From Streptomyces sp. NBC_00523 (GTDB lineage: Bacteria > Actinomycetota > Actinomycetes > Streptomycetales > Streptomycetaceae), in contig NZ_CP107836.1 of the NCBI RefSeq assembly GCF_036346615.1, positions 3,720,001 through 3,784,000 on the forward strand: a stretch of 64,000 nt of DNA, written 5' to 3'. Position numbers and translations under genes: made by a program. The stretch's first letter is position 1; the number at the start of each line of letters is the position of its first letter. The notes under the pieces are model-generated. The model was given only the letters and a program-made list of their open reading frames with translations, was not told the DNA's origin and searched no databases. Below are positions 1 through 10,016 of the stretch, in pieces.

Positions 1-29
1 TCCCGAGCCCCGCAGCTGATTCCTGGGGG

Positions 30-914
30 TCAGCCCGTGGCCAGGCTGAAGGGCGCGAAGTACCGGGGCCAGTCCGCGTACTGCCGTCCGCCGAGCGCCA
101 TCACCGTGGTCTCCGAGCTCGACCGCAGTCCACAGCGCCCGAGCCAGTCCAGCAAGTCCTCGTGGCGGGCGTCGACGTCCACGCGCAGCGGCTGGTCCGT
201 CGCCTCGGCCAGCGAGGCCACGAGCAGCTGCGCGGTGGAGGTGTCCTTCGCGATCAGCGGGCCCACCGCATGGTTCGCCGCGCTCGGCGAGAGCGCGGCG
301 AACCCGGTCAGCTCCCCGTCCTCCTCGGCGACCCGCAGGTGATTGGCGAACGCCGGGAGCCGGGTCAGCAGATGCGTACGGTCGAGCCCGAAGACAACCG
401 AGTCCAGCTGCACCACCGCCCGCAGGTCGTGGGCGGAAGCGGACCGGATGACGGTCCGCGAGCCGCCGAGGGACTTCGGGTCGGCTGCCGCAGCCGGTGC
501 GAAGGCGCCGGTCAGGCGGACGGTGCGTCCGACCGGTGTGAATCCGAGCTCTTCGTAGAGGGGGCGGCCCGCCGCTGTCGCATGGAGGCTGAGCGGGGTG
601 TCTCCTGCGGCCTCGATCACCCGCTGCATCAGATACCGGCCGACTCCCCGCCGGGCATGGCGCCCGGCGACCAGCAGCATGCCGACAGCGGCCATCTCGG
701 GGCCGTAAGGGACCACTACGCAGCTCGCCATAAGGCCCTTGCTGTCCGGGTCATCGATGCCGTAGCCCGTACCGGCGGCGAGCAGCAGCGCCCAGCGCTC
801 CTCATCGCGCGGCCAGCCCCGGTCCTCGCTGAGATCGGCGCAGACGACCAGGTCGTCCCGAGTGAGGCGCCGGACGGGGAGATCGGACAGCGGGCGGGGC
901 AATGAGCTGGGCAT
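30..914 (-). CDS. GNAT-family N-acetyltransferase
   Basis: Predicted 294-residue acetyl-CoA-dependent acyltransferase; the acceptor is unknown. The N-terminal half (about residues 15-145) has a GNAT fold pattern, including the acetyl-CoA loop ARRGVGRYLM followed by the 'YEELGF' strand typical of the family. The C-terminal half looks like a second, weaker GNAT-like domain (RSASAHDLRAVVQLD onward), so this is the tandem form. I chose the ATG at 912-914 because the frame upstream lacks GNAT-like sequence and a GGAGAG lies about ten bases before it. It is transcribed away from a parS site 100 bp upstream. The stop lies next to the left window edge. Family call firm, substrate unknown. Confidence 0.8.
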   Translation of the reverse strand: MPSSLPRPLSDLPVRRLTRDDLVVCADLSEDRGWPRDEERWALLLAAGTGYGIDDPDSKGLMASCVVVPYGPEMAAVGMLLVAGRHARRGVGRYLMQRVIEAAGDTPLSLHATAAGRPLYEELGFTPVGRTVRLTGAFAPAAAADPKSLGGSRTVIRSASAHDLRAVVQLDSVVFGLDRTHLLTRLPAFANHLRVAEEDGELTGFAALSPSAANHAVGPLIAKDTSTAQLLVASLAEATDQPLRVDVDARHEDLLDWLGRCGLRSSSETTVMALGGRQYADWPRYFAPFSLATG

Positions 915-1013
915 ACGGGTCAGGCTCTCCGACCTGTGATCGCCCGTCCACCGCTTTACCGGAACTGGCCGGGTCCCGCAGCGAAATTTGGGCCCGACCC
1001 TCGGTCGCACACG

Positions 1014-1027
1014 GTTTCACGTGAAAC
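1014..1027. promoter_or_regulatory. parS: parS centromere site (ParB binding)
   Basis: The 14-bp perfect palindrome GTTTCACGTGAAAC equals the core of the Streptomyces/Bacillus parS consensus. It lies between two convergent-free minus-strand genes, upstream of the acetyltransferase and just after the Nudix stop. Such sites cluster within a few hundred kilobases of oriC in Streptomyces and nucleate ParB complexes. Confidence 0.9.
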
Positions 1028-1040
1028 ACGAGCCGGCGCG

Positions 1041-1520
1041 TCAGCCCAGGTCGGCGGCGTGCAAGGCCCGGACTCCCTCGATATTGCCGTCCAAGTAGTG
1101 GCGCAACGACAGCGGTACGAGGTGCACTGCGGCGATGCCGACCCGGCTGAAGGGCACGCGTACGACGTCGTACTCCCCGCAGGGGGCGTCGATCTCGGGG
1201 CCGTGGCGCAGGGACAGGTCCATGGAGTCGAGGCGGCAGACGAAGAAGTGCTGGACCTTGACGCCCTTCACCCCGCCCTGCTCGATGTGCTCCACGGTGT
1301 CCACGAAGCAGGGCACCACGTCGGTGATCTTGGCGCCCAGTTCCTCGTCCACTTCGCGGTGCAGGGCGTCGACAACGGTGGCGTCCTCGGGCTCGACGCC
1401 GCCACCCGGCGTGAGCCAGTACGGGTCAACGCCGGGCTTGGTGCGCTTGATGAGGATGAGGTCGTCACCGTCGAGCAGGATGGCGCGTGCGGTGCGCTTG
1501 ACCACAGGACGTTCGGTCAT
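1041..1520 (-). CDS. Nudix hydrolase
   Basis: Predicted Nudix-fold hydrolase of about 159 residues, expected to cleave nucleoside diphosphates linked to another moiety (for example oxidised nucleotides or sugar nucleotides). The protein begins with the usual first strand (RTARAILLDGDDLILIKR), then a glycine-rich PGGGVE segment and the catalytic helix REVDEELG, which provides the metal-binding glutamates. The ATG at 1520 is preferred over an upstream GTG at 1538, as homologous sequence starts near TERPVVKRT, but neither has a good ribosome-binding site. It lies downstream of the LysR gene on the same strand, 63 bp away. Substrate cannot be inferred. Confidence 0.82.
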   Translation of the reverse strand: MTERPVVKRTARAILLDGDDLILIKRTKPGVDPYWLTPGGGVEPEDATVVDALHREVDEELGAKITDVVPCFVDTVEHIEQGGVKGVKVQHFFVCRLDSMDLSLRHGPEIDAPCGEYDVVRVPFSRVGIAAVHLVPLSLRHYLDGNIEGVRALHAADLG

Positions 1521-1583
1521 GGCAGAAGCGTGGCCCACGGGACCCGTTCTGAAACACCGGGGCGCTGTCGGGTGCTCCTGCGG

Positions 1584-2480
1584 TCACCAGTCGCCCGCCG
1601 CCCGCAGCAGCCATTCGTGTGCCCGGGCAAGATGCGGAAGCGCGAGCGTGCCGGTCCGCGCGGCCAGGAAGTACGTGCGCAGGGGCGGGACCGGAGGGTC
1701 GAGAAGCGCCACCACCTCGCCGCGTTCCAGCGCGTCCTCGCACAGATAGCGCGGCAGCACGGCGAGCCCGGCGCCGGCGGCCGCGCACTCCAGGACCGCC
1801 CGCAGGTCAGGGGCGATGACGGCGCCGGCGGCCGCGGGCGCACTGTCGAAGACGGCGGCCCAGTAGCGGGAGACGAGCGGCAGGCTCTCGTGCACCTCCA
1901 CCACGGGCAGCTGCTCCAGGACCACGGGACCGTTGCGTCGCAGCGTGCCCGGTCCCAGCCGGCCGGCCCAGCGCGGGGCGGCGACCAGGACGTGCTCCTC
2001 GTCGCAGAGCGGGGTGGCGGTGAGCAGTTCCCCGCGCGGCCGGACCGTCACGACGGCCAGGTCGTGGTGACCGGCGGCCAGGCCCTCCAGGGTCTCGTCC
2101 GTGTCGGCGGAGAACGAACCGCGCAGTGCGAGGCCCTGAGCGATCAGCGGTGTGAGCGCGGGCAGGACGCGCAGGGAGAGGAATTCCGGTGGACCCGCCA
2201 GATGCAGGGTCCGTACGCCCGACTTCTCATCGAGGTCGGTCTCGGCGATCTCGACCAGCGCGTCCAGGTGCGGGGCGGCCCGGTGCGCGAGTTCGTCGCC
2301 GATCGTCGTCGGGGTGACTCCTCGGGCCCCGCGCAGGAACAGCGGACGGCCCAGCTGCCGTTCCAGGGTGCGTATCTGGGAGGTCACGGCGGGCTGCGAG
2401 AGGCCCAGCAGCGCGGCGGCGCGGGTGAACGAGCCGGCTCGATGGACGGTGACGAAGGTGCGCAACAGGGCCAGATCCAC
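1584..2480 (-). CDS. LysR-family transcriptional regulator
   Basis: 298-residue LTTR, the usual family length. Residues 1-60 form the winged helix-turn-helix, with the signature GSFTRAAALLGLSQPAVTSQ followed by IRTLERQLG; residues about 90-295 form the periplasmic-binding-protein-like effector domain. Start is GTG at 2478-2480, preceded by GGGAGGG about eight bases upstream. LTTRs commonly repress their own gene and act on a divergent neighbour; here the divergent side (2481-2692) contains no plus-strand gene, so the target is unclear. The minus-strand neighbours are a Nudix hydrolase downstream and a PLP enzyme upstream; the latter is a possible target. Confidence 0.88.
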   Translation of the reverse strand: MDLALLRTFVTVHRAGSFTRAAALLGLSQPAVTSQIRTLERQLGRPLFLRGARGVTPTTIGDELAHRAAPHLDALVEIAETDLDEKSGVRTLHLAGPPEFLSLRVLPALTPLIAQGLALRGSFSADTDETLEGLAAGHHDLAVVTVRPRGELLTATPLCDEEHVLVAAPRWAGRLGPGTLRRNGPVVLEQLPVVEVHESLPLVSRYWAAVFDSAPAAAGAVIAPDLRAVLECAAAGAGLAVLPRYLCEDALERGEVVALLDPPVPPLRTYFLAARTGTLALPHLARAHEWLLRAAGDW

Positions 2481-2692
2481 GTCTCGTCCCTCCCGCCCTC
2501 ACGCAGTGACGCATCCGATAGGACCCCGGACAACCATAAATATGTCGATAGGTCGCTGCCGCTACTGTGATTGGACACTGACGCAGAGTCAACTAGCCTT
2601 GTCGAGGCGGCTCTTCCCGAGGAGAACGGGAGGGGCCGGGGCGGTCCGAGCCACGAGGGGGGAGGCTCGGACCGCCGGACCGCGCGACGGGA

Positions 2693-3823
2693 TCAGTTCC
2701 CGGCGGTGGCCGCGGCCAGGGCCTGTTCGACATCGGCCACCAGATCGGCGGTGTTCTCGGCACCGACGGAGAAGCGGATGAAGCCCTCCGGCACGGCGTC
2801 GCCGCCCCAGCGGCCCCGCCGCTCGGCGGTGGAGCGTACGCCTCCGAAGCTGGTGGCGTCCTCGACCAGCCGCAGGGCCGCGAGGAAGCGCTCCGCGGTC
2901 CCCCGGTCGGCGAGTACGAACGACACCACGGAGCCGAAGCGCCGCATCTGGCGTACCGCGTTCGCGTACGAGGGGTCGGTGGGCAGGCCGGGGTAGCGCA
3001 GCCCGGACACGGCCTGGTGCTTGGCGAGCACCTCGGCGAGCGCGAGGGCGCCGGCGCACTGCCGCTCGATCCGCAGCTCCAGCGTGGCCAGCGACCGGTG
3101 CGCGAGCCATGCCTCCATCGGGCCGGGGATCGCGCCGGCGATCTTGCGCCAGCGCCGCACTCCGGCCGTGAGCTCGGGGTCGCGGCAGGTCACGTGGCCG
3201 AGCAGCAGGTCGCCGTGGCCCGTCATGCCCTTGGTGTCGCTGGCCACGGAGAAGTCGGCGCCCAGCTCCAGCGGACGCTGGCCGAGCGGGGTCGCGAGGG
3301 TGTTGTCGACGGCGACCAGCGTGCCGCCGGCGTGCGCGGCCTCGACGAGGCGCCGCACGTCGCAGACGTCGAGGCCCGGGTTGGAGGGCGTCTCCAGCCA
3401 CAGGAGCTTGGCGCCCTCCAGGACGGCGAGCTGTGCGTCGCCGCCGGTCGGCGCGGTCCGCACCTCGACTCCGTACGCCTCCAGCTGCTCGCGCAGCAGA
3501 GGAAGCGCCTGATAGCCGTCATCGGGGAGCACGACGGCGTCGCCGGTGCGCGCCTGGGAGAGCAGGACGGCCGAGATCGCCGCCATTCCGGAGGCGAAGA
3601 CGGTGGTCTCCACGTCCTCGCCCGGTGCTTCGAGCTCCCCGATGGCCTCTTCCAGCCGGGTCCAGGTCGGGTTGCCGTCCCGGCCGTAGGTGTAGGGGCC
3701 GGTCGGCTCGCCGGACAGGTGGAAGTGCGCGGCGAAGACCGGTCCGGGGAGGGTGGGCTCGTACTGCTGCGGTTCCGGGAGTCCCGCGCGTACCGCGCGC
3801 GTTCCGTCGCCCTGGGTGCTCAT
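2693..3823 (-). CDS. Cystathionine gamma-lyase/synthase family PLP enzyme
   Basis: 376-residue PLP-dependent enzyme of the Cys/Met metabolism family. It should act on cystathionine, homocysteine or methionine-type substrates in transsulfuration. Visible landmarks are YGRDGNPT near the N terminus, the FASGMAAIS PLP phosphate-binding region (about residues 76-84), AVDNT with Asp173 for the pyridine nitrogen, and the Schiff-base lysine in SDTKGMTGHGD (Lys198). Start is ATG at 3821-3823 with GAGGAAG seven bases upstream; a longer reading frame upstream antisense to the holin-like gene is not coding. Whether it is a lyase or a synthase cannot be decided from sequence. Followed by the LysR gene. 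Confidence 0.85.
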   Translation of the reverse strand: MSTQGDGTRAVRAGLPEPQQYEPTLPGPVFAAHFHLSGEPTGPYTYGRDGNPTWTRLEEAIGELEAPGEDVETTVFASGMAAISAVLLSQARTGDAVVLPDDGYQALPLLREQLEAYGVEVRTAPTGGDAQLAVLEGAKLLWLETPSNPGLDVCDVRRLVEAAHAGGTLVAVDNTLATPLGQRPLELGADFSVASDTKGMTGHGDLLLGHVTCRDPELTAGVRRWRKIAGAIPGPMEAWLAHRSLATLELRIERQCAGALALAEVLAKHQAVSGLRYPGLPTDPSYANAVRQMRRFGSVVSFVLADRGTAERFLAALRLVEDATSFGGVRSTAERRGRWGGDAVPEGFIRFSVGAENTADLVADVEQALAAATAGN

Positions 3824-3909
3824 GGTTCTTCCTCGCTTCTCTCCCCGGCCGGTCACCGGTCCTGGTCGCACTGTTTCAGGTGGACGCGGGTCGCTTCCCG
3901 CCGGGCGGA

Positions 3910-4287
3910 TCAGTCCTCGTCCGGGAGGACGACGTTCAGCGCCCAGGACACGATCGAGATGATCAGGCCGCCGAGGACGGCGGTCCAGAAGCCCTCGACG
4001 TGGAAGCTCAGGTCGAGCACTCCGGCCAGCCACGAGGTGAGCAGCAGCATCAGGGCGTTCACCACGAGGGTGATCAGGCCCAGCGTGAGGATGAAGAGCG
4101 GCAGGGTGAGCAGCTTCACGATCGGCTTGACCACGACGTTGACCAGGCCGAAGACCAACGCGACGAGGACCAGGGTCAGGGCCTTGCGGCCGGTGCTGCC
4201 GCCGGTCAGCGTGATGTCCTGGACCAGCCAGATGGCCACGGCCAGCGCACCCGCGTTGGCGATCGTCTTGACTACGAAATTCTTCAT
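3910..4287 (-). CDS. Phage holin family 4 (DUF360-like) membrane protein
   Basis: 125-residue protein with four predicted transmembrane segments (about residues 8-25, 38-55, 62-88, 98-120) separated by very short loops. The composition and the GLVNVVVKPIVKLLTLPL segment match the widespread bacterial family annotated as phage holin family protein (PF04020). No phage genes surround it, so a role in lysis is not implied; the function of chromosomal copies is unknown. The ATG at 4285-4287 starts directly at the first membrane segment. It is divergent from the cupin gene with only 68 bp between start codons. Confidence 0.75.
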   Translation of the reverse strand: MKNFVVKTIANAGALAVAIWLVQDITLTGGSTGRKALTLVLVALVFGLVNVVVKPIVKLLTLPLFILTLGLITLVVNALMLLLTSWLAGVLDLSFHVEGFWTAVLGGLIISIVSWALNVVLPDED

Positions 4288-4355
4288 GTGTCTGATCGTG
4301 GCAGACATGATCGGTGGCGAACACCGGCTGGGCAGAGGCAAGGGGCGGGCGGTCC

Positions 4356-4673
4356 ATGAAGGCATTCAGGCTGGACGAACTGGAGGCGGAACGGGCCGCC
4401 AACGACGGTGCTTACCTGCAGTTTCTTCGCGAGCGGAACATGTCGGTCGGTCTGTACGCCCTGGACGCGGGCGAGCTCGACCCGCAGAAGCCGCACAGCC
4501 AGGACGAGGTCTACTTCGTGGTCAGTGGTCGTGCGTCGATCACCGTCGGCATGGAAACGACACAGGTGGGAAGAGGAAGCGTCGTGTACGTACCCGCCGG
4601 CACTGCCCACAAGTTTCACCACATCACCGAGGACCTGCGCGTGATGGTGGTCTTCTCGCCACCCGAGGGATGA
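4356..4673 (+). CDS. Small cupin-domain protein
   Basis: 105-residue single-domain cupin. Motif 1 reads PQKPHSQDEVYFVVSG (two metal-ligand positions, His and Glu) and motif 2 reads VPAGTAHKFHHI, giving a conserved beta-barrel with a probable metal site. Such proteins range from isomerases and dioxygenases to sugar sensors, so the reaction is not predictable. Start is the ATG at 4356, preceded by AGGGGCGGGCGG; a GTG 42 bases earlier would add sequence without cupin similarity. Divergently arranged with the holin-like gene. Confidence 0.75.
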   Translation: MKAFRLDELEAERAANDGAYLQFLRERNMSVGLYALDAGELDPQKPHSQDEVYFVVSGRASITVGMETTQVGRGSVVYVPAGTAHKFHHITEDLRVMVVFSPPEG

Positions 4674-4802
4674 GTTCGCGGCTGGTCCGTCCCAGGGTTC
4701 CCTAAGGGATCGATCAGGGGAGGACAAGGGGTTCCCGGGGTCCGGCGGCCGTCTTTCGCCTCTAGCATCGAAGCAGGAACTCACAGAGACGAGGTAAGGA
4801 CG

Positions 4803-5018
4803 ATGGCCGTGCGGGAGATATTCGCTGGGATGCCCTGGTGGGTGAAGTGGATCGCGGTGCCCGTGCTCGCGATCGTCGTGTTCGGTGGTCTGATCGCCAG
4901 CCTGGTCGCGTTCGTGGTCGGTCTGCTCTTCAAGATCCTGATCTTCGTGATCCTGGTCGGCGGGCTAGTTTTCGTCGTACGGAAGTTCATGTCGTCGTCC
5001 TCCGGAAACGGCTGGTGA
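4803..5018 (+). CDS. DUF5326-type small membrane protein
   Basis: 71-residue protein with an amphipathic start (VREIFAGMPWWVKWI), two tightly packed hydrophobic segments (about residues 17-37 and 39-60) and a Ser-rich C-terminal tail. This pattern matches a small streptomycete membrane protein family annotated DUF5326; no function is known. ATG at 4803 is preceded by GAGGTAAGG, and a TAGCAT -10-like hexamer sits about 35 bp upstream. It stands alone between the cupin and ssgR genes. Confidence 0.7.
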   Translation: MAVREIFAGMPWWVKWIAVPVLAIVVFGGLIASLVAFVVGLLFKILIFVILVGGLVFVVRKFMSSSSGNGW

Positions 5019-5258
5019 CCGCACGCCCGACGGGGGATTAGCCCAGCTGAGCTAAGGGAAACGCGAATCGGCACCCGGTCACAGGGCGGCCGATACAGTG
5101 ACACTCCTCTGCCATCACCTGGGAAAACACCGTAAGTCACCACCCCGACCAGTGGTTTGTGCGGGATCCGGTCTCCGGACCCCCAGGTCCGCGGCAGACC
5201 TGTGGGGGCGGCCCCCACGGGCGGGCTGACCGCCCGTCACCACGCCTGGGGGTGACCG

Positions 5259-6029
5259 TTGACCACGGCATCGAGTACGGCTGTTCCGACGCTCATCGGG
5301 TCGGTGCAGCGGGCGCTGAGGCTGCTGGAGGCTGTGGGTACCCATCGCGACGGGGCCCCGGCCAAACAGCTGGCGAGGGAAGCGGGGCTTCCTCTTCCCA
5401 CCGCCTACCACCTGCTGCGGACCCTGACCCATGAGGGGTATCTGCGCCGGGAGAACGGCGTCTTCCGCTTCGGCGCCGCCGCCGAACGGCTGATGGGCGA
5501 CCGCGCCGCTCAGAACCGCCGCAGCGTCATGGCCCGTTCGCTGGGCCGCTGGCGGGACATCGTCGGAGCCCCGGTGTACTGCGCCATCTACCGCGAGGGC
5601 GAGATCGAGCTGCTCGCCGTGGCGGACACCCCCGAGCGGCCGGCGGTCGACGAGTGGGCGGCGTTCCGTGAGACCGGGCACGCGCACGCGATCGGCCAGT
5701 GTCTGCTGAGCCGGCTGGACGAGAAGGCCCGCGAGGACCACCTGGACCGGCACCCGGTGCGCCCGCTGACCCGCTACTCGGTGCGCGACCGTGCGGCGTT
5801 CCTCACCCGGCTGCGGTCGCTGGAGCGTACGGAACCGGTCATCGAGCGTCAGGAGTACGCGCTCGGAACCGTCTGCGCGGCCATCCCGATCACGGCCGGA
5901 TTCACCGCCGCCGCGATGGCCATTTCGGTACCCCTCCACGAGGAGGATCGGTTGCTGCCCGCAGTCGAACGACTACGCGGTGAAGTGTCGAGCCTCTTGC
6001 GTTCGTTCGTGTTCTCTATCAGTATCTGA
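5259..6029 (+). CDS. ssgR: IclR-family regulator SsgR
   Basis: 256-residue IclR-type regulator. An N-terminal winged helix (about residues 14-75) includes SVQRALRLLEAV and the recognition-helix region LPLPTAYHLLRTL; residues about 90-250 form the GAF-like effector domain. Position directly upstream of ssgA identifies it as SsgR, which in S. coelicolor activates ssgA transcription during sporulation (established knowledge). The start appears to be TTG at 5259 behind CTGGGGGTGACCG; no in-frame ATG or GTG precedes the HTH, so the start is uncertain, and a rare start may limit expression. 131 bp separate it from ssgA, enough for a separate ssgA promoter. Confidence 0.88.
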   Translation: MTTASSTAVPTLIGSVQRALRLLEAVGTHRDGAPAKQLAREAGLPLPTAYHLLRTLTHEGYLRRENGVFRFGAAAERLMGDRAAQNRRSVMARSLGRWRDIVGAPVYCAIYREGEIELLAVADTPERPAVDEWAAFRETGHAHAIGQCLLSRLDEKAREDHLDRHPVRPLTRYSVRDRAAFLTRLRSLERTEPVIERQEYALGTVCAAIPITAGFTAAAMAISVPLHEEDRLLPAVERLRGEVSSLLRSFVFSISI

Positions 6030-6160
6030 AAAATCACTCCTTGTGATCTGCTATCGCGTGCACCACGATGGCGTCAATAGGGCCATGGGGGATCATTCCT
6101 GGCCAGATTCATCTACTGCGGGGTTGAACGATGCGCGAGTCGGTTCAAGCTGAGGTCATG

Positions 6161-6568
6161 ATGAGCTTCCTCGTCTCCGAGGAGCTCTCATTCCGTATCC
6201 CGGTGGAGCTCCGGTACGAAGTGTGCGATCCGTACGCGATCCGGATGACCTTCCATCTGCCCGGCGACGCCCCCGTCACCTGGGCCTTCGGCCGTGAGCT
6301 GCTGCTCGACGGCCTCAACAGCCCCAGTGGCGACGGCGATGTGCACATCGCGCCGACCGAGCCGGAGGGGCTGTGCGATGTCCACATCCGGCTGCAGGTG
6401 GGCGCCGACCGTGCGCTCTTCCGGGCGGGCACGGCACCTCTTGTCGCCTTCCTCGACCGTACGGACAAGCTGGTGCCCCTCGGGCAGGAGTGCACTCTGG
6501 GTGACTTCGACGGCAACTTGGAGGAGGCGCTGGGGCGCATTCTGGCCGAAGAGCAGAACGCGGGCTGA
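6161..6568 (+). CDS. ssgA: Sporulation protein SsgA (SALP family)
   Basis: 135-residue member of the SsgA-like proteins, unique to sporulating actinomycetes, which direct septum placement and peptidoglycan remodelling in aerial hyphae. Nearly the whole chain is SALP-typical: SFLVSEELSFRIPVELRYE at the start and LGQEC..GDFDGNLEEALG near the end. Two ATG codons lie in tandem (6158 and 6161); GAGG at 6152-6155 fits the second with five bases of spacing. Upstream ATG 6131 lacks a site. Two cysteines (in GLCDVHI and GQECTL) are not what I recall in the best-known SsgA proteins, an oddity I cannot interpret. Preceded by ssgR. Confidence 0.93.
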   Translation: MSFLVSEELSFRIPVELRYEVCDPYAIRMTFHLPGDAPVTWAFGRELLLDGLNSPSGDGDVHIAPTEPEGLCDVHIRLQVGADRALFRAGTAPLVAFLDRTDKLVPLGQECTLGDFDGNLEEALGRILAEEQNAG

Positions 6569-6647
6569 AGCGGTCCACGGCCCGGGAGCCGTCTTGCCAC
6601 TCGAACACGACACCTGCCGATCGGGTGAATCACGCTGTGTGTTCCGG

Positions 6648-7970
6648 TCACGACCTCGCCCGTCGTCGCCGGCCCCTGCCGCTCCGCACGGGTGCCGAAG
6701 CTCCGGCTTCCGCGCCGACCCCCGTGCGGTCCGCAGAGACGACCAGCGCCGCGAGCGCTGTCGTCACCGGCACGGAGGCGACCAGTCCGATCGAGCCCAC
6801 GAGGGTGCGCACGATCTCCTCCGCCACCAGTTCGCTGTTGGCGACCGTCCCCACACTGCTCTGCGCGACCGTGAACAGCAGCAGGAGGGGCAGCGCGGCG
6901 CCCGCATAGGCGAGCACCAGGGTGTTGACCACGGAGGCGATGTGATCGCGGCCGATTCTGATCCCTGCCCGGTAGAGCTGCTTCGCACTCATGGTGGGGT
7001 TCGCCTGGCGCAGCTCCCAGACCGCCGAGGTCTGGGTCACCGTGACGTCGTCGAGCACTCCCAGGGAGCCGATGATGACGCCGGCCAGCAGCAGTCCGCT
7101 CATGTCGATGTGCGGATACAGGCCGTGGATGAGGCCGGTGTTGTCGTCGGTGTTCCCGCTCAGGCTCGCCCAGCCGATGAAGAGCGAGCCGAGCAGCCCG
7201 ATCAGGAGCAGTGAGATCAGGGTGCCGATGACGGCGACGGAGGTGCGGGCGGTCAGCCCGTGGCAGATGTAGAGCGCGATCAGCATGATCGCTCCGGCCC
7301 CGACGACCGCCACCAGCAGGGGATTCGAGCCCTGAAGTATGGCCGGAAGGATGAACAGGGTCAGTACGGCGAACGACAGGGCGAGCGCCACCAGGGCCAT
7401 GACCCCGCGCATCCTGCCCACGAGCACCACCGCGAGGGCGAAGATCCCGGCCAGCAGTATCAGCGGGAACTTCCGGTTCACGTCCGTCACGGAGTACTGG
7501 AGGTCATGGGGCGCGTCGGGGGCGTACGCCACCACCACCCCCTGGCCCTCCCGCAGTTGCCTCGGTGCGTCCGGCTGGACGACCTCGACGAACCGGCGCC
7601 CCGCGTCGGGGCCGGTGGTGACCTCGACGGTGGCCTTCTCGCAGAGTCCCCCGGAAGCCGGCCGGTCCTCGGGGGGCTGGGTCTCGCCGCTGACGGGAAG
7701 CTGGGCGGCGTTCACGTCCTTGCAGTCGACCTTGACGACGCTCACCACCTTTCCCTGCTGGGTCTGCCGGTCGAAACCGACACCGGTCCGTTCGTGCCCC
7801 GGCGCACCATTCGGCCAGAGCGCGACGAGACCGACGAGTACGGCGGTCGCGAAGGGGATCAGCACGGCGGCGATCACCTTGCGCAGATGGGTGGAGACGG
7901 GTGCGGCCGGGCCATGGCTGTGGGTGTGCTGATGGCCCTGCGGTTCTGGGTCGCGATGAGGGGGCGTCAC
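6648..7970 (-). CDS. YibE/F-family integral membrane protein
   Basis: About 440-residue multi-pass membrane protein. A His-rich N-terminal tail (HQHTHSHGP) precedes a first membrane segment, an extracytoplasmic beta-rich region of about 110 residues with CEKATVEVTTGPDAGRR, and then seven or so transmembrane segments. The HGLTARTS, GVLDDVTVTQ and SELVAEEIVRTLVGSIGL motifs are characteristic of the YibE/F family, whose function is unknown; a transport role is often guessed. A GTG at 7968-7970 is taken as the start because it opens the hydrophilic tail, but no clear Shine-Dalgarno is visible. It is convergent with ssgA and divergent from the thiC riboswitch. Confidence 0.8.
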   Translation of the reverse strand: MTPPHRDPEPQGHQHTHSHGPAAPVSTHLRKVIAAVLIPFATAVLVGLVALWPNGAPGHERTGVGFDRQTQQGKVVSVVKVDCKDVNAAQLPVSGETQPPEDRPASGGLCEKATVEVTTGPDAGRRFVEVVQPDAPRQLREGQGVVVAYAPDAPHDLQYSVTDVNRKFPLILLAGIFALAVVLVGRMRGVMALVALALSFAVLTLFILPAILQGSNPLLVAVVGAGAIMLIALYICHGLTARTSVAVIGTLISLLLIGLLGSLFIGWASLSGNTDDNTGLIHGLYPHIDMSGLLLAGVIIGSLGVLDDVTVTQTSAVWELRQANPTMSAKQLYRAGIRIGRDHIASVVNTLVLAYAGAALPLLLLFTVAQSSVGTVANSELVAEEIVRTLVGSIGLVASVPVTTALAALVVSADRTGVGAEAGASAPVRSGRGRRRRARS

Positions 7971-8045
7971 CGGCCGATCATCGCAAGAAGGGAGGGGCCC
8001 TCTGTTCAGCCCGCCCGTCCGGGGGCTAGCGTGGTGGCACCTTTG

Positions 8046-9960
<1,915 letters not shown>

Positions 9961-9983
9961 CCTGGCACGGGACCGGCCGCGCA

Positions 9984-10010
9984 CGGCTCCGGCGTCTTCC
10001 GCCGGGGCCG
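9984..10010. terminator. Convergent hairpin terminator after thiC
   Basis: An 11-bp stem with one T-G wobble (CGGCTCCGGCG / CGCCGGGGCCG) and TCTTC loop sits between thiC and the convergent minus-strand membrane protein gene. Typical GC-rich Streptomyces intrinsic terminator without a strong U tract. Confidence 0.6.
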
Positions 10011-10016
10011 TGGCGG

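Noticed and set aside
936..2570. Long plus-strand frame over the Nudix and LysR genes
   Set aside because: Antisense frame to two genes with clear motifs; no domain or ribosome-binding site of its own.
5031..5110. tRNA-like start (GGGGGATTAGCCCAGCTGAGC)
   Set aside because: D-arm-like only; no T-arm TTCGAAT and no matching acceptor stem.
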